Source: a bacterium OM1 bin76
GTDB taxonomy: Bacteria; Actinomycetota; Acidimicrobiia; Spongiisociales; ZC4RG35
Reading direction: 5' to 3'
Assembly (NCBI GenBank): GCA_002238785.1
Contig: MPNA01000032.1
Span: 1-33,816 of the forward strand
Length of the DNA stretch: 33,816 nt
Made by a program: the position numbers and the translations under genes. Each line of letters opens with the position of its first letter. Position 1 is the first letter of the stretch. Positions 1-6,385 of this stretch are shown here, piece by piece. The notes under the pieces are model-generated. The model worked only from the letters and a program-made list of their open reading frames with translations, was not told the origin of the DNA and ran no database searches.

Positions 1-63
1 GATAACGGGCATGGCCGCCCTCAGCAGGCGGCGCGGTGCGGAGATGGCCTCATTCAGTTTCAC
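1..63 (-). CDS. Start of an unidentified gene running off the left edge
   Basis: A GTG codon at 63-61 on the minus strand follows an AAGGAGA ribosome binding site at a spacing of 8 bases. It opens a frame that stays open to the edge of the window (VKLNEAISAPRRLLRAAMPVI). Only 21 codons are visible, too few to name a family. The clean binding site and absence of stops make a real start likely, but another start just upstream cannot be excluded. Confidence 0.45.
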   Translation of the reverse strand, partial: MKLNEAISAPRRLLRAAMPVI

Positions 64-76
64 CGATTCACTCTCC

Positions 77-106
77 TTCCCGGCGTTTCACTTTCCCGGC
101 GTTTCA
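77..106. repeat. Short direct repeat, 14 bp twice at 16-bp period
   Basis: TTCCCGGCGTTTCA occurs at 77-90 and again at 93-106, just upstream of the left-edge gene start. It may be a small tandem slippage product or a paired regulator site. Nothing else supports a function. Confidence 0.5.
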
Positions 107-259
107 TTCAGTGTTTGCCATTCTTCCACGCTCATTAACACAATCCTACCAGAAATCGGCCTCTTGGTCAATATCAATGGGCCGGGCCGCGATGTTCCCG
201 AGTCTTTGGAAGGGGTGCTGAGTGCATGCAGCAGCGGATGGGAGGGGAGGAGAGACCGG

Positions 260-577
260 CTAAGTCTTGGCCTGGATGACGACGCGACCGCCGTCCTCGA
301 CGTCGATGTTCAGATTGTGGCTGTCCAGCATGGACATTCCCGGCAGTGGGGTTGCATCCGCTTCATCAGCATCGACAAACCTCGGGTGGCCGTCCCAGAG
401 CGCCGTCATCCCGTAAGTGTCGAATATATCCCGGCTGCCATTGGCAAGGACCAAGCTCTTCTGCCCCAACCTTTTCGTCAACGTCCCAACGGTCAACAGT
501 CCTGCGTCCGAAACCAGCGACTCGTCATCGAACACCACCCTCAACCGGTCAACATCCTTCGGTATCCTGTTCACCAC
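260..577 (-). pseudogene. Chimeric remnant: transposase N-terminus joined to clan AA aspartic protease C-terminus
   Basis: This 105-residue frame starts at GTG 577 behind a strong AGGAGG site, with 7 bases between. Residues about 12-35 (VVFDDESLVSDAGLL and following) resemble the N-terminus of IS1380-type DDE transposases. From about residue 42 (LANGSRDIFDTY, ALWDGHPRF, PLPGMSMLDSHNLNIDV, DGGRVVI) the sequence reads like the C-terminal half of small clan AA aspartic proteases, the retropepsin-like proteins common in bacterial accessory regions. The catalytic DTG motif, which lies N-terminal in that family, is absent, so no protease activity is expected. The join inside one open frame suggests recombination or deletion between two decaying genes. 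The family assignments come from memory of sequence patterns; the frame could still be translated as an orphan protein. Confidence 0.45.
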
Positions 578-726
578 AAGTGCCTCCTCTGCCTGGGCAA
601 CAGCCGTCTTAGATAACAGCTATTCTCCCAGGTCAGAGAGGCACTTCACCGCATTTCGCCCCCACACCACCCCCAAAGCACCGGTGGATCCAGGATAAAT
701 ACCGGGCGAGATTTAGACTCGACGGC

Positions 727-2124
727 ATGTCAACCAGCCCCTCTTGGCTGATAGCCGCCGTCTTAGGCTCTGTCCTATTGATGTTCGCCACAGCCTGTGG
801 AGAAGGGGACACCGCAGCCGGTTCGCCCACCTCGGCCGCCCCAACCGACGACCCGGCTACCACTGCTCCCGCGACCACTGCCACTCCCGAGACCACCCCA
901 ACCGAGGATCCTTCCCCCCAGGATGCCACAGATCCCACCACTTCCACCACCCTCGCCCCGGAGTCCGCGGTGGAAATCAGCCAAGGGTGTCCCCCACCGC
1001 CCGACACACCACCAATAACCCGTCCCCTGTCAGAGAACAATCCCCATACCCCTCCCTCTCACCTGGAGGACGCCGCAGCGCTATGGCCCACTGACTGGTC
1101 CCGGACCACCATCGACCTCGAAGAACTGAGCCTGGGAATCCGTGCCCGCGATCCCCGCGATCTGATCCCACCCATCGACCGACCCGTCTTCGTGGACGTC
1201 GGCGTGGCGCAGGAGTGGCTCTCCGATCGGGATCCAGGAATGCTGGTCAGGGTTGATGACCATGCCCGGTTCTACCCCCTGCGGGTGCTGACCCGGCACG
1301 AGATCGTCAACGACCGCTTCGGCGACCGTCCGGTCACCGTCACCTACTGTCCGCTGTGCAACACTGCGGTTGCCTTCGACCCGGTGGTGAACGGGACCCA
1401 CCTTCGTTTCGGAGTCTCGGGACTGTTGCGAAACTCCGACCTGGTGATGTGGGACCTGGAGACCACCTCGCTGTGGCAGCAAATCACCGGAGAACCGCTG
1501 GTGGGGACCTACGCCGGTGAATCACCCCTGGCATATGTTCCATCGGCGATCGTGGCCTTCTCGGAGTTCGCAGAATCCAATCCCGGCGGGTGCGTACTCG
1601 GTCCGGACCAAGCCTTCGGCATCTCTTATGGAACCAACCCGTATGTTGGATATTCCTCCTCCGCCCGGCCTTTCCTGTACAGCGGTGACCTGGATGATCG
1701 ACTTCCAGCCCTGTCACGAGTGGTAGGAGTGAATATCAACAACGAAAACAAGGCCTACTCCTTCGGAGATTTGGAGGCGGTCCGGGTCATCAACGACACG
1801 TTGGACTCGGTGCCGATCGTGGTGCTGTGGGGGGCGGCCCACACTGCGGACGCTCTGGACAGATCGTCGATGCCCGACAGCCAGGCCATCGGGACTGCAG
1901 TGGCCTACATTGCGACGACCGGAGAAAGGGCTCTCACCTTCACTGCTTCGGGGGAGGATCTGTTCACCGACGCCCAGACCAACAGCACCTGGAACCTGTT
2001 GGGAGAGGCCATCGATGGTCCGCTGACCGGTACGCAACTGGAGTTTGCCCCGCATCGCAACGAGTTCTGGTTCGCATGGTTCGCATTCTTCGGCGCCACG
2101 GGAGAACTCTGGGAAGCCTCCTGA
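727..2124 (+). CDS. DUF3179 domain lipoprotein
   Basis: 465 residues. The N-terminus is a lipoprotein signal: a hydrophobic stretch at residues about 8-22 ending in FATAC, with Cys 24 as the likely lipidated residue. A Thr/Pro/Ser/Ala-rich linker covers about 30-85 and should act as a spacer from the membrane. The rest matches the DUF3179 family (PF11376), with the hallmark VTYCPLCNTAVAF carrying a CxxC pair, followed by FGVSGLLRNSDLVMWD and the SLWQQITGE segment. The biochemical role of the family is not known to me. The protein should sit on the outer face of the cytoplasmic membrane. No convincing binding site precedes ATG 727; TAAATA and TTTAGA hexamers 15-30 bases upstream could drive a leaderless or short-leader transcript. 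The next gene converges on it. Confidence 0.85.
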   Translation: MSTSPSWLIAAVLGSVLLMFATACGEGDTAAGSPTSAAPTDDPATTAPATTATPETTPTEDPSPQDATDPTTSTTLAPESAVEISQGCPPPPDTPPITRPLSENNPHTPPSHLEDAAALWPTDWSRTTIDLEELSLGIRARDPRDLIPPIDRPVFVDVGVAQEWLSDRDPGMLVRVDDHARFYPLRVLTRHEIVNDRFGDRPVTVTYCPLCNTAVAFDPVVNGTHLRFGVSGLLRNSDLVMWDLETTSLWQQITGEPLVGTYAGESPLAYVPSAIVAFSEFAESNPGGCVLGPDQAFGISYGTNPYVGYSSSARPFLYSGDLDDRLPALSRVVGVNINNENKAYSFGDLEAVRVINDTLDSVPIVVLWGAAHTADALDRSSMPDSQAIGTAVAYIATTGERALTFTASGEDLFTDAQTNSTWNLLGEAIDGPLTGTQLEFAPHRNEFWFAWFAFFGATGELWEAS

Positions 2125-2280
2125 AGGGGACCCTACTGTGGCGCGCGCCGAGACTCATTCGGGGTGGGTACCTACCCGAACGCCGGTTCCTTCGCCGACA
2201 AGTGTCGCGTGGTAAAGCGCTGGTTCCCAACTCCAACTTCGGTCTGCGAATGGGTCGGCAACCGTCACCGGGAAACCCCT
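2125..2280. other. Gap between convergent genes with an imperfect inverted repeat
   Basis: This gap lies between the converging DUF3179 and aminotransferase genes. TTCGGG at 2158-2163 pairs with CCCGAA at 2175-2180 across an 11-base loop that holds the palindrome GGTACC. No T-run follows on either strand, so it is at best a weak bidirectional terminator. No coding signal is seen here. Confidence 0.3.
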
Positions 2281-3513
2281 TCACCCCAAGGCGCGGTCCA
2301 AGGCTTCGATCAGGCGATCGACCTCGCCTTCCGTGGTGTAGTGAATGAAAGACATCCTAAGCACGCCCGGGTCCGGAGGGATTCCCATCTCCTCGAGCAG
2401 GCGGGGAGCGTAGAAGTCTCCGTTCCCCACCATCATCCCACTGCGGACCAGGGACGCCGCCACCGCACCCACCGACCGATGCCGCGGGACTATGGAGACG
2501 GTGGGCGCTCGCCACCTGGCATCAACCGGACCGGCCACCCGGACATCTTCTCGAGCGGCCAGAAAGTCAAGCAACCTCCCCAGAAGCCTCGTCTCGTGGG
2601 CCCGGAACATGTCATGCACGGCACGGCCTCGCTCCACCGGGGAGGCCGGTGGCCCACCATGGTGGGCGTATAGGTCTTCCAGGTATTCAACGATTCCCGC
2701 ACAGGCCGCGATCTGGGCATGGTCGGGCCCGGCAGGTACCAACTTGTGGCGTAGGTCGTCGGCCACGAAGTAGTGGCCCTCGTTGCCGAGTTGATCGGCG
2801 AGATCTCGGCGGACGAACATCACCCCCTGATGCGGGCCCCAGGTCTTGTAGCCGGAGAAGAGATAGACATCCACCCCCAAACTCCCCAGATCGGGGAGTC
2901 CGTGCGGAGCGTAGGACACCCCGTCCACCACCACCCTCGCCCCAACCGCCGAGGCCCGGGCGACTACCTCTGCTACCGGGTTGATCGCAGCCACCACGTT
3001 GGAGGCGTGCGGGAAAGCCACCAACCGGGTGCGTTCGGTGAGTAGTTCATCGAGGTCACCAATCTCCAAGGTTCCCGACGCGGGATCGACTCGCCACTCC
3101 CGGACCGTGATCCCGGTCGACGCCAGACGCCTCCACACCCCGGCGTTGGCTTCATGGTCCTGGGTTGAGGCAACGACCTCGTCTCCCTCCCGCCACACCG
3201 ATCGGAACGCCCGGGCCAGAACATAAGTGTTCTGCGAGGTGGATGGTCCGAAACAGATCTCATCCTCTCCCACGCCCATCCACCCCGCCAGTTGCTGGTA
3301 GGACTCTTCCATGGCCGAAGCGGCCCTCACCGACAACGGGAAACTGTATTCGGGTTGAACCTTGGTGTGGCGATAGAAGCCGGTCAGCCGATCGATGACC
3401 TGCCGGCATGCGTAGGATCCACCGGCATTCTCGAAGTGGGCCCATCCGCTGATGCGGTCGTCCGAGAAAGCGGGAAACTGATTGCGGGCGTACTCAACGT
3501 CGAGGGGTCCCAA
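2281..3513 (-). CDS. PLP-dependent class V aminotransferase, cysteine desulfurase-like
   Basis: About 410 residues of the aminotransferase class V fold, typical for SufS/CsdA-like proteins. Visible motifs are the early FENAGGSYACRQV segment, FGPSTSQNTYVLARAF (phosphate-binding region), TQDHEAN (His stacking on the cofactor), VVVDGVSYAPHG (Asp contacting the pyridine nitrogen) and LFSGYKTWGPHQG, with the Lys expected to form the Schiff base. Cysteine desulfurase activity is not assured: I see no clear mobile-loop catalytic Cys and no suf/isc genes nearby, so a racemase-, lyase- or desulfurase-like reaction is possible. Start choice: a GGAGG site sits 5 bases before TTG 3513, whereas the in-frame TTG at 3525 would overlap that site. 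It stands alone between two genes on the other strand. Confidence 0.85.
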   Translation of the reverse strand: MGPLDVEYARNQFPAFSDDRISGWAHFENAGGSYACRQVIDRLTGFYRHTKVQPEYSFPLSVRAASAMEESYQQLAGWMGVGEDEICFGPSTSQNTYVLARAFRSVWREGDEVVASTQDHEANAGVWRRLASTGITVREWRVDPASGTLEIGDLDELLTERTRLVAFPHASNVVAAINPVAEVVARASAVGARVVVDGVSYAPHGLPDLGSLGVDVYLFSGYKTWGPHQGVMFVRRDLADQLGNEGHYFVADDLRHKLVPAGPDHAQIAACAGIVEYLEDLYAHHGGPPASPVERGRAVHDMFRAHETRLLGRLLDFLAAREDVRVAGPVDARWRAPTVSIVPRHRSVGAVAASLVRSGMMVGNGDFYAPRLLEEMGIPPDPGVLRMSFIHYTTEGEVDRLIEALDRALG

Positions 3514-3681
3514 GAGTGCCTCCAATGCGGGCGTGGCATGTCCAAGTCTGCCAGATCAGCGTAACGACCAATCAGATAGCTGCGGGGGATACCCACGGTA
3601 CGAGGTCTGCCAAGCGGCCCCATCCCCGGTCTCCACGCTCCCCGTCCCTATTAGGCTGGGCGAGCCAGTGGAGAGAAGGCA

Positions 3682-4569
3682 TTGAAGCTGCGGGATCGGA
3701 TCAATGGCGGCTTGCTGGGAGTGGCTGTCGGCGATGCTCTCGGAGCGACATTGGAGTTCATGCACCCCGACGAGATCCGTCGAAAGCACGGCGTCCATCG
3801 GGAGATCACCGGCGGCGGGCCGTTCGGGTGGCGTCCCGGCCAGGGAACCGACGACACCGACCTCACCTGGGCAGTGCTGGCTTCCTATCTGGATGGACCA
3901 TTCACACTGGAAAGGGCCGCGGAGAACATGCTCGACTGGTTCTACTCCAGACCTGCGGACATCGGTGGCGCCACCGCAGAGGCGCTGCGGCGGCTGCACA
4001 GGTCTCGTGATCCCCGTTCCAGCGGCGCCACCAGGGAGTCCTCCTGCGGGAATGGGTCACTGATGCGGTGCATCCCTACGCCGCTGGCCCGCGCCAAGGC
4101 CACCGTCCGCCGGCGAGAATTGGCCGAGATCTCCGCCATCACTCACGCCCACGTGGTGTGCCTGGACAGTTGCGTTGCATATGGCGAGATCGTCAACGCC
4201 TTTTTGGAAGGAGAAGACGTTGCCGCCGCCCTCGACGCCGCCAAGGCGTTGGACCTGCATCCCCGGGTCAGAGACACCCTCGACATCGATCCTCGGTTGC
4301 CGGTGCACCGTCTCCGCACGTCCGGATACGTGATCCACTCCCTGGGATGCGCGGTGTGGGCCATCCAACAGGATGCCACCTTCGAGGAGGTGGTGGTGGC
4401 GCTGGTGAACCGCGGTGATGACACGGACACCACCGGGGCGATAGTCGGCGGCCTGGTGGGCGTCCTCCAGGGAGTTGCAGCCATACCATCCCGGTGGCTG
4501 GACAAGCTTGAGTACCACGACCGTTTGGTTGCCGCGGTCCCCGTCCTCGTGGCTCTGCGCAGTCAATAG
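3682..4569 (+). CDS. ADP-ribosylglycohydrolase family protein
   Basis: 295 residues, the normal size for the DraG/ARH family, which hydrolyses ADP-ribose from modified proteins or small molecules with bound Mg2+. The metal-binding signatures are present: GDALGATLE near residue 17, GTDDTDLTW near residue 55 and RGDDTDTTGAIVGGLVG near residue 250. GNGSLMRCIP, a conserved central motif, is also there. The start is TTG 3682, with GGAGAG ending 6 bases upstream. No ADP-ribosyltransferase or nitrogenase gene is visible nearby, so the target is unknown. The protein is probably cytoplasmic, as no signal peptide or membrane segment is seen. Confidence 0.88.
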   Translation: MKLRDRINGGLLGVAVGDALGATLEFMHPDEIRRKHGVHREITGGGPFGWRPGQGTDDTDLTWAVLASYLDGPFTLERAAENMLDWFYSRPADIGGATAEALRRLHRSRDPRSSGATRESSCGNGSLMRCIPTPLARAKATVRRRELAEISAITHAHVVCLDSCVAYGEIVNAFLEGEDVAAALDAAKALDLHPRVRDTLDIDPRLPVHRLRTSGYVIHSLGCAVWAIQQDATFEEVVVALVNRGDDTDTTGAIVGGLVGVLQGVAAIPSRWLDKLEYHDRLVAAVPVLVALRSQ

Positions 4570-4923
4570 ACCGGGCCATTGGACTGGCAAGGCAGACCTG
4601 TCGCTGGCCGGGATTCAAGACCCATCCAGTGAGCCACAGCAGACACCGACTCCGCCTCCCGGACCAGTTCCACAGTACGCCGACAGGACTTCTCCGCAAG
4701 CAACAGGCAACAAGATCTCCTCTCCTCGCTGCCACCCAGACCAGTGCCCGCTGGCGCGAAAGACCACTGCGTGGACACTCCAACAGTCTCCTGACAGACG
4801 GCATGATGCCGATCACCGAAATCCACTCCCTACTTAAGTGGGCCCCTGGGCCGGGGCGGGTCTGACCCGACTGAATCTCAGCTTGGTGCCTTTTCTTAGA
4901 TCTGTCGGCCTGCTCCCGGCTCA
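4570..4923. other. Gene-free stretch
   Basis: About 350 bases after the ADP-ribosylglycohydrolase gene without a convincing gene. Short frames on both strands have no binding site and no family likeness. GGGCCCCTGGGCCGG near 4841 is GC-rich and partly self-complementary but has too short a loop and no T-run to act as a terminator. Together with the cobQ fragment that follows, it looks like decaying DNA. Confidence 0.4.
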
Positions 4924-5115
4924 GACCTGATCATTGAAGGTAGCGGACAACCAAGTCTGGTGATACCCGGCAGCAAAACCACTATGGCTGATCTTGACTG
5001 GCTGAGAGCCGAGGGCCTGGACAGGAGCATCCTCGGCGCTCGGCAGGATGGTGTCCCGGTCATAGGCATCTGCGCCGGCTTTCAGATGCTGGGCACCAGA
5101 CTGTTGGACCCCCAC
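4924..5115 (+). pseudogene. cobQ: Fragment of cobyric acid synthase (glutamine amidotransferase part)
   Basis: Read from 4924, the frame gives about 64 residues that match the N-terminal part of the glutaminase domain of CobQ: LVIPGSKTTMADLDWLR, then GLDRSIL, then VPVIGICAGFQMLG. The Cys of GICAGFQ corresponds to the catalytic nucleophile. CobQ amidates the corrin ring in cobalamin synthesis and is normally close to 500 residues. Here the synthetase part upstream and the rest of the glutaminase downstream are missing: a stop (TAG 4897-4899) precedes the fragment, and the family likeness ends at about 5115, although the frame runs on to 5175. No start codon or binding site is credible. It is a dead remnant. 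Confidence 0.75.
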
Positions 5116-5197
5116 CGAAGGAATGGGCGATCCGGCCGCTGCGATGGGAGAACAGGGCCACGCCGGGAAGCATGAGTCCTCCAACCGATGTCAACGG

Positions 5198-5710
5198 TCA
5201 GACGTCTACTACGACCGTGGTTCCCATCTTGTCGTGCCAGCCCTGGCGCCGGTCATCCCACAGCAGCGAGATATACACCAGCAGGGACAGCAACCCCCCG
5301 GCCACGGGGATGAGAGCCAGCAATCCGGGAAGGACCCAGCGTCCCAGGGCCTTCCCCCAGCCGGGGACTCCCCCGTCCTCTGCCCGCACCACCATGATGT
5401 TCATGGCCATCTTGCCAAGTGTCTGTCCTCTGACGGCGATCAGCGTCGGCTCGTACAGGAGGAAGAGAATCGAAAAGAGCGCCAACCCGCCGAATCCCAC
5501 GAAGAGAGCCATCCCCGCCAGTGCATCTTCGTCGGTTTCAGATCCCAACACGACGCCGACGAATCCCACGATGGCCAGAACGACGACTATGAACACGATA
5601 ATGACTATGTCGATGATCCTGGCCACCAGTCTCTTGCCGGGGGAGGCAAGATCCCTCACCTCTCCATTGCCCAGGGTGACCCGCCCGGTCATAGCACGCG
5701 GTTCGGTCAT
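5198..5710 (-). CDS. RDD family membrane protein
   Basis: 170 residues with an RDD-type layout: the basic entry ASPGKRLVARIIDIVI before the first membrane helix (about 28-54), a second helix at about 66-86, the cytoplasmic YEPTLIAVRGQTLGKMAMNIMVV segment and a third helix at about 126-148. It ends in the typical DRRQGWHDKMGTTVVV motif. ATG 5710 is preceded by AAAGGAGAG. It is the last gene of the large minus-strand operon, 78 bases behind the glycosylase gene. RDD genes often travel with MoxR/DUF58/VWA genes, which supports membership. The biochemical role of RDD proteins is mostly undefined; some take part in ion transport. Confidence 0.85.
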   Translation of the reverse strand: MTEPRAMTGRVTLGNGEVRDLASPGKRLVARIIDIVIIVFIVVVLAIVGFVGVVLGSETDEDALAGMALFVGFGGLALFSILFLLYEPTLIAVRGQTLGKMAMNIMVVRAEDGGVPGWGKALGRWVLPGLLALIPVAGGLLSLLVYISLLWDDRRQGWHDKMGTTVVVDV

Positions 5711-5788
5711 GATCTCTCCTTTGTCTCACTGAAGCTTGGGAACACACACCATGCTACCGGAAGGTTTGGGATCCAGGCACTGGAGTGG

Positions 5789-6385
5789 CTACCTTATTTC
5801 AGGCGCCAGACCGGCCGCCTTGGCCACCTTTTCATACCAGACGGTCAGGGTGTCAATTGTCTCATGGGCGTTGAGTCCGCTGGGATTGGGAACCACCCAC
5901 AACTCGGCCCCTTCAAGGGACTCCCGCTGCAGACCTGATGAAGCCCCGGGCCGGCGGAACGCGGTTCGATAGGCGGTGATCCCCACCACCGCCACCACCC
6001 GGGGACGCCAGTGCCTCACCTTCTCTGAGAGCACCGTGGCCCCCGACCGAAGTTCCGCCGCCGAGAGTTCCGCGGCGCGTGCAGTAGCCCGTTCTACCAG
6101 GTTGGTGATGCCGACTCCCCGCTCCCTCAGGTGCCGGTGGTCATCGGCGGTGAACCCCCTCTCCCTGGAGACCTCATAGCCGGTGACACCCGCTCGATAG
6201 ATAGCCGGGTAGAAGCGATTGGTGGGATGGGCGAAGTGGGTTTGGGTGGCAGCCGTCCAAAGGCCTGGATTGATCCCCACGAACAAAAGACGCACCCCGG
6301 GGCCGATCACATCGGGCACCGTCTTGTTCCGGTAGCTCTCCAACTCAGCGCGACTGAACCTGGGGCCGGTGGGCGATTTGCTCAT
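5789..6385 (-). CDS. mug: Mug-type G/U(T) mismatch-specific DNA glycosylase
   Basis: 198 residues of uracil-DNA glycosylase family 2 (MUG/TDG). LLFVGINPGLWTAATQTHFAHPTNRFYPAIY carries motif 1, where the Asn of GINPG positions the catalytic water, and VVPNPSGLNAHET matches the second motif that inserts into the helix. The enzyme would remove uracil, thymine or damaged pyrimidines opposite G as the first step of base excision repair, in the cytoplasm. ATG 6385 overlaps the stop of the upstream VWA gene (ATGA), so it is translationally coupled to the envelope-related operon. This is an odd partner for a repair enzyme. No repair gene lies next to it. Confidence 0.88.
   Translation of the reverse strand: MSKSPTGPRFSRAELESYRNKTVPDVIGPGVRLLFVGINPGLWTAATQTHFAHPTNRFYPAIYRAGVTGYEVSRERGFTADDHRHLRERGVGITNLVERATARAAELSAAELRSGATVLSEKVRHWRPRVVAVVGITAYRTAFRRPGASSGLQRESLEGAELWVVPNPSGLNAHETIDTLTVWYEKVAKAAGLAPEIR

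Noticed and set aside
2158-2180. Rho-independent terminator between convergent genes
   Set aside because: The stem is short with a large loop, and no T-run follows on either strand. It is kept only as an inverted repeat.
5123-5938. 271-codon plus-strand frame over the RDD and mug genes
   Set aside because: His/Gln/Asp-rich composition of a shadow frame. The minus-strand genes have clear family motifs and binding sites.
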